A DNA stretch of 64,000 bases. Source: Acidimicrobiales bacterium (GTDB lineage Bacteria > Actinomycetota > Acidimicrobiia > Acidimicrobiales > Poriferisodalaceae). How positions within the stretch are numbered: the stretch's first letter is position 1; each line of letters starts with the position of its first letter. Below the pieces are notes generated by a model that saw only the letters and a list, made by a program, of their open reading frames with translations, ran no database searches and was not told where the DNA came from. The stretch spans positions 1,426,001 to 1,490,000 of the forward strand of contig JAWKIQ010000001.1 of NCBI GenBank assembly GCA_041394185.1, written 5' to 3'. Shown here piece by piece: positions 54,856-62,591 of this stretch. The position numbers were made by a program, and so were the translations under genes.

Positions 54856-57830
54856 TGATCCGAGCCCTTCTCAAGCGCGCCGCGCTGTCGTTGCTGTTGC
54901 TGACGGCGTTGGTCGTAGCGTTGGGCGACGCCGCGCAGGCGCTGGGCTACATCGTCGGACGCCCTGGGCCAGGTCGATTCGGAGCCCAGATGGACTTCGT
55001 CGACCCGGCCCTGACCCCGTTTGCTCCATCGGGCGAGGTACTCGTCAACCGGTCGATCGACTCGACCACCGGCGAGGTCGTAGGCCTCGCCAACGGCGAC
55101 CGATTCGGCGAAGAGGTCGCCGCCATCGGAGACGTCAACGGCGACGGTGTCACCGACATCGCTGTCGGCGCCCGCTTCCACGAAGATGTCGGCATCGACC
55201 GGGGCGGCGTGTGGGTTCTGCTGATGCGCCGCAACGGAACCGTCCTCGACTCGACCCTGATAAGTGAAACCGAAGGTGGCCTGCGGACGCGCCTCGACAA
55301 CGTGGACTACTTCGGGTCGGCCGTCGCCCCGTTGGGCGACGTAAACGGCGACGGAATCCCCGACATCGCCGTTGGAGCGTTCCAAGACGACACCGCGGCG
55401 ACGAACGCCGGCGCCGTCTACGTGCTGAACCTGAACTCTGACGGCAGCGTCAAGGGCGAGAAGATGATCACCCAAGGGCTCAGCGGGTTCGCGGGCCCCC
55501 TCGCCGCCGGCGACGGTTTCGGCAGGGACATCGCCAACATCGGAGACGTCGACGGCGATGGAATAGACGACATCGCCGTCGGCGCCATCGGCGACGACAC
55601 CTCAGGCACCGACGCGGGTGCAGTATGGGTGCTGCTGTTGAACTCGAGCGCCAACGTCAAATCGGCCCGCAAGATCGTCAGCGGATCGAGCGGGTTCACA
55701 CCGTCGATGTCGGCGGGCGACGGTTGGGGCTCGGCCATAACCGGCCTGGGCGACATAGACAACGACGGCACACCCGACATGGCCATCGGCAGCCCCAACT
55801 CGCCCATAGGCGGCAGCGGCAGCGGCGCCGTTCACATCGTGCGCCTCAACTCGACAGGCACCGTCAAGGCGACTGCCACCATCAGCGGCATGGGCAACGG
55901 CCTGGCCTTCGCCAACGAGGGCTTCGGCAGCAGCGTGGCCGGCGTGGGCGACACCAACAACGACTCGATCGAAGACATCGCGGTTGGCATGTCGACCTAC
56001 GACGCCTCGGGCGCCGACCAGGGCCGTATTCGTATAGTCCGACTGACGACCGCCGGCGCCGTGATCGACACGATCACGGTGGATCAGGGCTCGGCCGGAT
56101 TCGACTCGAGCTTCCAGAACGACGAACAGTTCGGTCGCTCGGTGGCGAATCTCGGCGACCTCGACAACAACGGCGTGGTCGACCTGGTCGTCGGCACATG
56201 GGGTGTCGACCGTGGCGGAACCGATCGAGGCGCCGCATGGGTGATCACCCTCGCCCAGGCGCCGGCCGGCGACAGCGACGGCGACACTGTCCCCGACTCG
56301 ATCGAGGACCGCAACGGCGACTTCAACTACACCAACGACGACTCCGACGGCGACGGCATACCGGACTACCTCGACAACGACGACGACGGCGACGGCGTCG
56401 GCACCCGATACGAGAACCCGACCTCGGGCGACCTCGACGGAGACGGCACGCCCGACTATCTCGACACCGACGACGATGGCGACGGCATCGACACCGCAGA
56501 CGAGAACCCCGATTCGAACGGCGACCTGAATCCGGTTGACGCCTGGGACCTCGATGGCGACGGACTTCCCGACTACCGAGATGCCAACCCGGACGATGGT
56601 CCGTTGGCCGACGCCGACGGTGACGGCGTGCAGAACGGAAACGAGGTCGTCGGCGACAGCGATGGCGACGGCACAGACAACTGGCAAGACGCCGACGACG
56701 ACGGCGACGGTGTGGACACCATCTACGAGGGTCCGGGCTCGAACCTCGACACCGATGGCGACGGCATACCCAACTATCTCGATACAGACGACGACGGCGA
56801 CGGCATCGCCACCGCAGACGAACTACCCGACACGAACGGCGATGGCGACCCGTCCGACGCACGCGACCTCGACGGCGACGGCATCCCCGACTATCTCGAT
56901 CTGTTCGACGACCGGGTGTCGCCGACGACTTCGACCACCACGACGACGACAACGATCAGCACCCCCACCACGACCACGCCAGCGGTGACCACGACCACCT
57001 CGACGACCACCACGTCGACAACATCGACCACGTCGCCCGACGGGCTTCCCCGAGACGACGTCACGACCACCACACGCGTCCCACGACCGCCGACTCTTGC
57101 GGCCCGAGACGACATCGTCACAACCGAACGCGACAACGCCATCACCATTCGGATCCTCGACAACGACCTGATCGAGGCCGCACTGGACCCGACCTCGATA
57201 GAGATATCGGGCGTCTCGAACGGCTCGTACACCCTGAACCCCGACGGCACCATCACCTTCCGCCCCGATGACGGCTTCACCGGAACCATCACCTTGACCT
57301 ACTTCGTCGTCGACGAGGTGGGCAACACGAGCCAGGCCACGGTGACCATCCAGGTGGTGCCGCCGCAGTTGTCGTACGAAGCCCAGACCCTGGCCGAGGT
57401 CAGCCGACCCGAAGCCACCATCATCGCCGAGAAGCCACCCTCGGTGGGTGTGTTGTCGGTCTTCCTGGGCTTGCTCGAGCTCACCGGTGACTTCCGCCTG
57501 CCGCTGCGCCTGCTGCTGAGCGCCACCGCCTGGACAGCGCTGGTGATGTTCGTCATGAGCCGCTGGAGGCGCATGCCCACAGCCGGTGTGGTCGAGGGCA
57601 TAGCCAGGGGTCAGGTCGTCGATGTCGTCAGCCGCCGCGGCAGCCGCATCGGCTACGCCCTGACCTCCGAGTCGGACCTGATCTGGGTGACAGGCAAGCG
57701 CTGCACCATCGGCAAGGTGCGCCACGTAGAAGTCGAGACGCCGATGGGTCGCGGCTATGTGCCCGCCGAGCTGATCGGCAACAGTCTCGACCTGCACTCG
57801 GTCACCCTCGAGACCCTGACCGGTCGCTGA
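54855..57830 (+). CDS. Membrane-anchored modular surface protein 3 (FG-GAP / TSP3 / Thr-rich stalk / Ig-like / TM)
   Basis: 991 aa. ATG 54855 shares its A with the stop of giant protein 2 (TGATG), so it is translationally coupled; GTG 54852 is an alternative start. The signal peptide ALSLLLLTALVVALGDAAQA is followed by a six-repeat FG-GAP propeller (55080-56260). A long TSP3-like array (56265-56920), a threonine-rich stalk (56925-57040) and a bacterial Ig/cadherin-like domain (57095-57360, RILDNDL, then DGTITFRPDDGFTGTITLTYFV) come next. A membrane helix lies at about 57500-57560 (LLLSATAWTALVMFVM followed by SRWRR). The 85-residue tail is basic at first and beta-rich. It is the only one of the three with a visible anchor, and so the likely cell-surface base of the system. 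Confidence 0.85.
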   Translation: MIRALLKRAALSLLLLTALVVALGDAAQALGYIVGRPGPGRFGAQMDFVDPALTPFAPSGEVLVNRSIDSTTGEVVGLANGDRFGEEVAAIGDVNGDGVTDIAVGARFHEDVGIDRGGVWVLLMRRNGTVLDSTLISETEGGLRTRLDNVDYFGSAVAPLGDVNGDGIPDIAVGAFQDDTAATNAGAVYVLNLNSDGSVKGEKMITQGLSGFAGPLAAGDGFGRDIANIGDVDGDGIDDIAVGAIGDDTSGTDAGAVWVLLLNSSANVKSARKIVSGSSGFTPSMSAGDGWGSAITGLGDIDNDGTPDMAIGSPNSPIGGSGSGAVHIVRLNSTGTVKATATISGMGNGLAFANEGFGSSVAGVGDTNNDSIEDIAVGMSTYDASGADQGRIRIVRLTTAGAVIDTITVDQGSAGFDSSFQNDEQFGRSVANLGDLDNNGVVDLVVGTWGVDRGGTDRGAAWVITLAQAPAGDSDGDTVPDSIEDRNGDFNYTNDDSDGDGIPDYLDNDDDGDGVGTRYENPTSGDLDGDGTPDYLDTDDDGDGIDTADENPDSNGDLNPVDAWDLDGDGLPDYRDANPDDGPLADADGDGVQNGNEVVGDSDGDGTDNWQDADDDGDGVDTIYEGPGSNLDTDGDGIPNYLDTDDDGDGIATADELPDTNGDGDPSDARDLDGDGIPDYLDLFDDRVSPTTSTTTTTTTISTPTTTTPAVTTTTSTTTTSTTSTTSPDGLPRDDVTTTTRVPRPPTLAARDDIVTTERDNAITIRILDNDLIEAALDPTSIEISGVSNGSYTLNPDGTITFRPDDGFTGTITLTYFVVDEVGNTSQATVTIQVVPPQLSYEAQTLAEVSRPEATIIAEKPPSVGVLSVFLGLLELTGDFRLPLRLLLSATAWTALVMFVMSRWRRMPTAGVVEGIARGQVVDVVSRRGSRIGYALTSESDLIWVTGKRCTIGKVRHVEVETPMGRGYVPAELIGNSLDLHSVTLETLTGR
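55080..56260 (+). repeat. FG-GAP propeller of surface protein 3
   Basis: Six repeats, more divergent than those of the giant proteins (GDVNGDG and GDTNNDS variants), again without a seventh. Confidence 0.75.
56925..57040 (+). repeat. Threonine-rich low-complexity stalk
   Basis: ACC/ACG-rich DNA encodes nearly 40 residues of Thr, Ser and Pro between the TSP3-like array and the Ig-like domain. Such segments often act as glycosylated wall-spanning stalks. Confidence 0.8.
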
Positions 57831-57843
57831 CCGGCGCACGCCT

Positions 57844-57869
57844 CCCGGCGTCCGGCAGCCGGCGCCGGG
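57844..57869. terminator. GC hairpin between convergent genes
   Basis: CCCGGCG and CGCCGGG form a seven-pair stem with a 12-base loop between surface protein 3 and the SRAP gene. It could terminate both strands. No T-run is present. Confidence 0.35.
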
Positions 57870-57873
57870 TGGC

Positions 57874-58587
57874 TCAGGTGGGCGGGTCGTACACGGCGAT
57901 GTTGTCGGCGCCCTTGTTCGATACCCGGCCCACCTTGGGGTCGACCGCGTGTGCCGTCAGAAGCGACTCGGGGGCCGGAACCAACAGCGCCTTCAGTTCG
58001 TGCAGATCGTGGAAGTCGGGATCGAGCCATCGTTCCCAAGCATCCGGAGCCAAGAACACCGGCATGCGGTCGTGGATGTCGGACATGAACCGGTTGGCCG
58101 ACGTCGTCAGAACCGTCACCGAGTGCAGCGCCTGATCCCAGTCCTTGTCGGGGCCGCGCCACCGCTCCCAGAGGCCCGCCATGGCCAAGGGTTCGCCATC
58201 GGCGCGATAGATGTAGAACGGCTGCTTTCGAGGCTTGCCCTTTTCGTCGGTGCCCACGACCTTCCACTCGTAGAACCCGTCGGCCGGCACCAGGCACCGA
58301 CGATTCGCAAGCGGTCGCTTGAAAGCGTTCTTCTGGTCGGCCGTCTCGCTGCGGGCATTGATCATCCGGCTGCCGATCTTGGTGTCCTTGGCCCACATCG
58401 GCACCAGGCCCCAATGGAACGGATCGAGGTGGCGATGATGGTCGGCCGTCTCGCGTACCGCGTAGACATCGTTGGTGGGAGCGACGTTGTAGTTGGCGCC
58501 GAGTTCCTGCGCCTGCGCCGGAGGTTCGGCCCCGAAGTACCTGGCGATTTCATCTGGGGGCGACGCCGACACGAAACGACCACACAT
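57874..58587 (-). CDS. SOS response-associated peptidase (SRAP/HMCES/YedK family)
   Basis: 237 aa, normal length. The catalytic Cys2 follows the initiator methionine (MCGRFVSASPP). NARSETADQ, the glutamate in GFYEW and the histidine in HDRMPVFL complete the active site. These proteins form a thiazolidine crosslink with abasic sites in single-stranded DNA and protect them. The start is fixed because Cys2 must be exposed. A leaderless-type -10 (TACGGT) lies seven bases upstream. Confidence 0.93.
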   Translation of the reverse strand: MCGRFVSASPPDEIARYFGAEPPAQAQELGANYNVAPTNDVYAVRETADHHRHLDPFHWGLVPMWAKDTKIGSRMINARSETADQKNAFKRPLANRRCLVPADGFYEWKVVGTDEKGKPRKQPFYIYRADGEPLAMAGLWERWRGPDKDWDQALHSVTVLTTSANRFMSDIHDRMPVFLAPDAWERWLDPDFHDLHELKALLVPAPESLLTAHAVDPKVGRVSNKGADNIAVYDPPT

Positions 58588-58593
58588 GGCGGG

Positions 58594-58600
58594 TACCGTA
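58594..58600. promoter_or_regulatory. Overlapping divergent -10 elements
   Basis: TACCGTA read on the plus strand gives TACCGT for the YceI-like gene, and read on the minus strand gives TACGGT for the SRAP gene. The two promoters thus share bases and should compete. Confidence 0.4.
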
Positions 58601-58624
58601 TCGCTCCAAACCCGAGGGGAACAC

Positions 58625-59401
58625 GTGGCGAACGATCAACCGATTCTGAAGAAGCGACCGGTACAGATTTTGCTGGTCATCCTTGTGTTGCTGGTGGTCG
58701 GCGCAGGCTTCGCCGTGTACCGCATCATCAACCGCGACACACCAGACGAGGTCAACCAGGACGCAGCCGTTGCGGTAGTCAGCGGTGGCTCCGACACCAC
58801 AGCCTCCGACGGCTCGACGGCATCGGGCGACTCGGGCAGCTCCGAAGGCATCGCCGGCACCTGGACGGTCGACACCTCGATCGGAGAGTTCAACTTCGAG
58901 GACGCGACCAGCTCGTTCGTGGGGTTCCGCATCGACGAAGAGTTCGTCGGAGGGGTCGACACCGTGGCGGTCGGACGCACACCCACCATCAGCGGCACAC
59001 TCACCATCGAGGGCGACACCGTGACCGCCACCGAGCTGACGGCCACGCTGGACGACCTCACCACCAACGACAGCCGACGCGATCGTGCCGCCAGGCGTGC
59101 CATGAACACCGGCGAGTTCCCAGACGCCACCTTCTCTTTGACCAGCCCGATCGAGCTGGGCCCGGGCGCGGCCAGCGGTGACGCCATAGAGGCCGAGGCG
59201 ACAGGCGACCTGACCATCAACGGCGTCACCCAGCCGGCGACCTTCTCGCTCACCGCCCAGCTGGTCAACAATGTGGTCGTCGTGACGGGAAGCACCACGG
59301 TGACCTTCGCCGATTTCGGCGTCGAGACACCCACAGCGCCGATCGTGGCAGCCCTCGACGACTTCGGCATCATCGAGATGCAGCTGTTCTTCACCCGATA
59401 G
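58625..59401 (+). CDS. Membrane-anchored YceI-family (lipocalin-like) protein
   Basis: 258 aa from GTG 58625, with GAGGGGA four bases upstream. It has a cytoplasmic basic start, one membrane helix (about 17-38, LLVILVLLVVGAGFAVY), a Ser/Gly/Asp-rich linker (45-80), then a complete YceI domain (GTWTVDTSIGEFNFEDATS, with the RDRAARRAMNTGEFPDATF segment). YceI proteins bind isoprenoid-like or amide lipids in a lipocalin barrel. The ligand is unknown. The N-terminal anchor places the barrel outside the cell. Confidence 0.88.
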   Translation: MANDQPILKKRPVQILLVILVLLVVGAGFAVYRIINRDTPDEVNQDAAVAVVSGGSDTTASDGSTASGDSGSSEGIAGTWTVDTSIGEFNFEDATSSFVGFRIDEEFVGGVDTVAVGRTPTISGTLTIEGDTVTATELTATLDDLTTNDSRRDRAARRAMNTGEFPDATFSLTSPIELGPGAASGDAIEAEATGDLTINGVTQPATFSLTAQLVNNVVVVTGSTTVTFADFGVETPTAPIVAALDDFGIIEMQLFFTR

Positions 59402-59423
59402 CTTCCGCTCCGGGAGGACACCG

Positions 59424-60689
59424 ATGGCGGGCCAACACGACGAGCAGATCCTCGAGACCCTCGTGGCTTCTTGTCGTGCCCTGGTGGCGCTTCACGGCGA
59501 CCCGGGATCCGATGCTGTGGCCGACGTAGTCATCCGCCGCTATCACGACCTGACGCCGAAGGGCCGGGCCCGGTTCTTCTCGTTCTGTGCGTCCGAACTG
59601 GGCCCAGACCATCGGGCGGTGCGCAGTGCCATCGACAGCTATCTCGCAGACCCGAACGACTCGGGTGTGGTGAGGCTGCGCAACGCCACCATGACCCCTC
59701 GCATGTCGTTGTTCGACACCCTGAACAACGCCACAGCAGGGCTGAGCGCCCTGTTGCAGATGCGCGCCGACCTGGCCAACGCTGCTCGCGACGCGCCCGA
59801 TCTGGAACCCGTAGACGCCGACCTGTTGCGGTTGTTTCAGCTGTGGTTCAACCGGGGGTTTCTGGAGTTGAGGTCGCTCGACTGGAGCACCCCGGCGCGG
59901 ACCCTCGAGAAGCTGATCGAGTACGAGGCGGTTCACGAGATCACCGGCTGGGACGACCTGCGGCGGCGGCTCGATGCCACAGACCGGCGCATATTCGCCT
60001 ACTTCCATCCGGCGCTGCCCGACGACCCGGTGATCTTTGTCGAAGTCGCACTGACTCGAGGTCTGGCCAGCTCTATTCAGCAGCTGCTGGCGCCGCGCCA
60101 GGGCCAACCCGAGAGCGATCGGTTCGACACCGCCATCTTCTATTCCATAACCAACTGCCAAAGCGGTTTGCGCGGCGTCACCTTCGGCAATGCCCTCATC
60201 AAGCAGGTCACCTCGGTGCTGGCGGGCGAGGTCCCCGAACTGACAACGTTCTCGACCCTGTCACCCATACCCGGGTTCCGCCGTTGGCTCGACGACCGCC
60301 GAAGCTCTCGTGACGCAGGCCTGTCCACTGCTGATCGCGCCAAGCTGGCCCACCTGGACGAGCCTGGATGGCTCGGCGACGCACGGCACGTACGCCGCGT
60401 GAGGCCCGTGCTCGAACGTGCTTGTGCGCGGTGCCTGCTGGCCGCCAGGCCCGACGGCATGCCAGTCGATCCGGTCGCCCGCTTCCATCTGCGCAACGGC
60501 GCCCGGGTCGAGCGGATCAACTGGGCCGGCGACACTTCCGAGCGCGGAATCGCCCAGTCGGCGGGCATGCTGGTGAACTACCTGTACGACCCAGACAGCA
60601 TCGAGACCAACCGCCAACGCCTCGAGCTAGAAGGGCACATCGCCCACTCACCGCTAGTGGCCGACCTCGCCGCTCTTCAACGCTCCTGA
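59424..60689 (+). CDS. Malonyl-CoA decarboxylase
   Basis: 421 aa with a clear ribosome site (GGGAGGA, five bases before ATG). It matches the MLYCD family throughout: helical N-domain, then RRIFAYFHPALPDDP, EVALTRGLASSIQQLL, the YSITNCQSGLRGVTFGN loop with the likely catalytic serine, FSTLSPIPGF, and the catalytic histidine in ARFHLRNGA. It converts malonyl-CoA to acetyl-CoA, either lowering malonyl-CoA or using malonate. No malonyl-CoA synthetase is adjacent. The ferredoxin-like gene follows after 16 bases. Confidence 0.9.
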   Translation: MAGQHDEQILETLVASCRALVALHGDPGSDAVADVVIRRYHDLTPKGRARFFSFCASELGPDHRAVRSAIDSYLADPNDSGVVRLRNATMTPRMSLFDTLNNATAGLSALLQMRADLANAARDAPDLEPVDADLLRLFQLWFNRGFLELRSLDWSTPARTLEKLIEYEAVHEITGWDDLRRRLDATDRRIFAYFHPALPDDPVIFVEVALTRGLASSIQQLLAPRQGQPESDRFDTAIFYSITNCQSGLRGVTFGNALIKQVTSVLAGEVPELTTFSTLSPIPGFRRWLDDRRSSRDAGLSTADRAKLAHLDEPGWLGDARHVRRVRPVLERACARCLLAARPDGMPVDPVARFHLRNGARVERINWAGDTSERGIAQSAGMLVNYLYDPDSIETNRQRLELEGHIAHSPLVADLAALQRS

Positions 60690-60705
60690 ACCCCAGGATC
60701 CGACC

Positions 60706-61617
60706 TTGACAGACTTGATGTGCAGCGCCCAGACGGCAGCCCTAGGCGAGCCCATGGCCGGGACCGCCAACGGCGCCCAACGCTGGATCCTGGCCGAGGT
60801 CAACCTGCCATGGCCCAAGCCCATCCGGTCGCACCCCGAAACGGCACAGATCGACTTCGAGGTACTCGATCGGCACAGCTCACGCTTTTTGGCCATCGCC
60901 GACTCGTCCAGCCAGGAAGGTGCTTCGCGCCGCGTGATCGTGTACGAACGAGGCCCCAGCAGCGTCGCCGACCCCGAAGCGGCGGCATCGGGAACCGCCG
61001 GACCCATGCGTGGCTGGCAGACACAGGTAGACGCTGCCGAGGTGGCCCACGCGGTCGTGGCCGCAGCCCGCGCCGAACTCGAGATGGACCCCATAGACGC
61101 CGGGGTCAACGACGTCTTGGTATGCACGCAAGGCTCGCACGATCGCTGTTGCGGCAAGTTCGGCACCCTGCTGTACACCCAGTTGCAGGCCATCGCCGAC
61201 GACAACACCCGATTCTGGCGCGCCAGCCACCTGGGCGGCCATCGTTTCGCGCCAACCGCAATCACCTTCCCAGATGGCCTGTGTTGGGGGGCCATCGACC
61301 TCGAGTTCGTGTTCGGTGCGCTGTCGCGATCGCTTGCGATAGAAACCGCCGTCGCCCACCTGAGGGGCAGCGTTGCGATAGACGATCCTGCGGCCCAGTT
61401 CGCCGACGTGGCTGCGGCCGCTCGCCTGGGCTGGGACTGGCTCGATTCAGAACGCAGCTGGACTCGAACCGGCGACACAGTCGTGTTCGAAGGTGCTCGT
61501 ACGGTGACGGCCACAGTCGCCCCGGGCCCGGTTCTGCCGGTTCCGACCTGCGGCCAACCCCTGGATCAGGCGAGGAAGACCACCCAGACCCGCAGCTTGG
61601 ACCACATCGGCCTGTAA
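60706..61617 (+). CDS. Sucrase/ferredoxin-like (thioredoxin-fold [2Fe-2S]) protein
   Basis: 303 aa from TTG 60706; ATG 60718 is a possible alternative. A C-terminal thioredoxin-like ferredoxin domain carries VCTQGSHDRCCGKFG and SHLGGHRFAPTAI, the signature of the sucrase/ferredoxin-like family (Apd1/Aim32 related). Cys and His residues there are expected to ligate a [2Fe-2S] cluster. The N-terminal half (CSAQTAALGEPMAGTAN start) is the family's conserved leader. The electron partner is not known. It is probably co-transcribed with malonyl-CoA decarboxylase. Confidence 0.82.
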   Translation: MTDLMCSAQTAALGEPMAGTANGAQRWILAEVNLPWPKPIRSHPETAQIDFEVLDRHSSRFLAIADSSSQEGASRRVIVYERGPSSVADPEAAASGTAGPMRGWQTQVDAAEVAHAVVAAARAELEMDPIDAGVNDVLVCTQGSHDRCCGKFGTLLYTQLQAIADDNTRFWRASHLGGHRFAPTAITFPDGLCWGAIDLEFVFGALSRSLAIETAVAHLRGSVAIDDPAAQFADVAAAARLGWDWLDSERSWTRTGDTVVFEGARTVTATVAPGPVLPVPTCGQPLDQARKTTQTRSLDHIGL

Positions 61618-61635
61618 GCCACAGTCGGGCGCAGG

Positions 61636-62505
61636 TCAGGGCGCCAGCGACACCACGAAGTCGTACACCGCCCTGGTGAACGGATCGTTCTGATCTCCTG
61701 CCACCATGTGGCCGGCTCCCGAGATGTCGACGTAGCCGGCGTCGGGAAACTCCGACCGGAAGTCGGCAACCTCGGCGTCGGTGACGATGTCGCTTTGGCG
61801 GCCGCGAATCAACACGACGGGTACCGACACGCCGGCAAGAGCCTCGGCCAGGCGATCGGCGCTGCGAACGGTTGGTCTGTCGATGGTCCGGACGTCGCCC
61901 ACGGCGTGTGAGAACGCCCTCGGGTCCCAGTGCCAGTACCAACGCCCGTTGCGCAACCGCACGTTCTTCTTCAACCCCTCGAGATTGGATGGGCGCGGGC
62001 GGTGCGGGTTGTAGGCGGCCACGGCATCCGCGACCTCCTCGAGCGAACCGAAACCTTCTTCGGCCCTTTCGAACATGAACGCCAGGATGCGGTCGGCTCC
62101 GGCGACGTTCATTCGCGGCACGATGTCGACCAACGCCAGGCCACGAATCGAGCCCGGGCGCACAGCGCCCTCCAGCACGGTGCCGACGATTCCGCCGAGC
62201 GAAGCACCGACCAGCACCGGCCGCTCGTTCATGGTGTCGATCAGCGACAGAACGTCGGCGGCGTGATCGGTCAGCTCGTAGCGTCCGTCGGGGTGCCAAC
62301 TCGAGTCGCCGTGCCCGCGGAAGTCCATGCAAACCGTTCGAAACCCGGCCTGGGCCAGCTTGTCGGCTCCTGCGGCCCAAGAGTGCCTGGTCTGGCCGCC
62401 TCCGTGCAGGAACAGGATGGGCCGTCCGTCGGAGGGGCCCCTCAGGTCGGCGACGATGGTTATTGCGTCGCTTGCCGGGTGTTCGATCGTCTCGAGTTCG
62501 GTCAT
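61636..62505 (-). CDS. Alpha/beta-hydrolase fold enzyme
   Basis: 289 aa from ATG 62505. The oxyanion HGGGQTRHSW, DFRGHGDSSW, nucleophile elbow VGASLGGIVG, acid in LIRGRQSDIV and histidine in GAGHMVAGDQNDPF are all present. The layout is that of epoxide hydrolase, haloperoxidase or C-C hydrolase relatives; GHGDS and the AGHMV end do not separate these. There is no signal peptide. It is convergent with the ferredoxin-like gene (18 bases apart). Confidence 0.88.
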   Translation of the reverse strand: MTELETIEHPASDAITIVADLRGPSDGRPILFLHGGGQTRHSWAAGADKLAQAGFRTVCMDFRGHGDSSWHPDGRYELTDHAADVLSLIDTMNERPVLVGASLGGIVGTVLEGAVRPGSIRGLALVDIVPRMNVAGADRILAFMFERAEEGFGSLEEVADAVAAYNPHRPRPSNLEGLKKNVRLRNGRWYWHWDPRAFSHAVGDVRTIDRPTVRSADRLAEALAGVSVPVVLIRGRQSDIVTDAEVADFRSEFPDAGYVDISGAGHMVAGDQNDPFTRAVYDFVVSLAP

Positions 62506-62527
62506 CGAGAAGTCGATGGTACGCGCG

Positions 62528-62567
62528 CCGGTGCCTGGCACCAACCGAGGTTGATACCAGGCACCGG
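62528..62567. other. Perfect 11-base inverted repeat between two minus-strand genes
   Basis: CCGGTGCCTGG (62528-62538) and CCAGGCACCGG (62557-62567) could form a strong stem with an 18-base loop. The left arm can also pair within GGTGCCTGGCACC (62530-62542), so two exclusive hairpins are possible. No T-run is present. It could be the terminator of the 5'-nucleotidase gene or an operator for the hydrolase. Confidence 0.45.
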
Positions 62568-62591
62568 TTCGACTTGTGGATCGGTTTGGTC

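Noticed and set aside
25856..56920. CRISPR-like array of repeats
   Set aside because: The repeats are in-frame coding units of about 207 bases with no short unique spacers and no cas genes.
25691..57830. Non-ribosomal peptide, polyketide or RTX-toxin locus
   Set aside because: Size and repeats are suggestive, but there are no carrier, condensation or ketosynthase domains, no GGxGxDxUx RTX nonapeptides, and no type I secretion genes.
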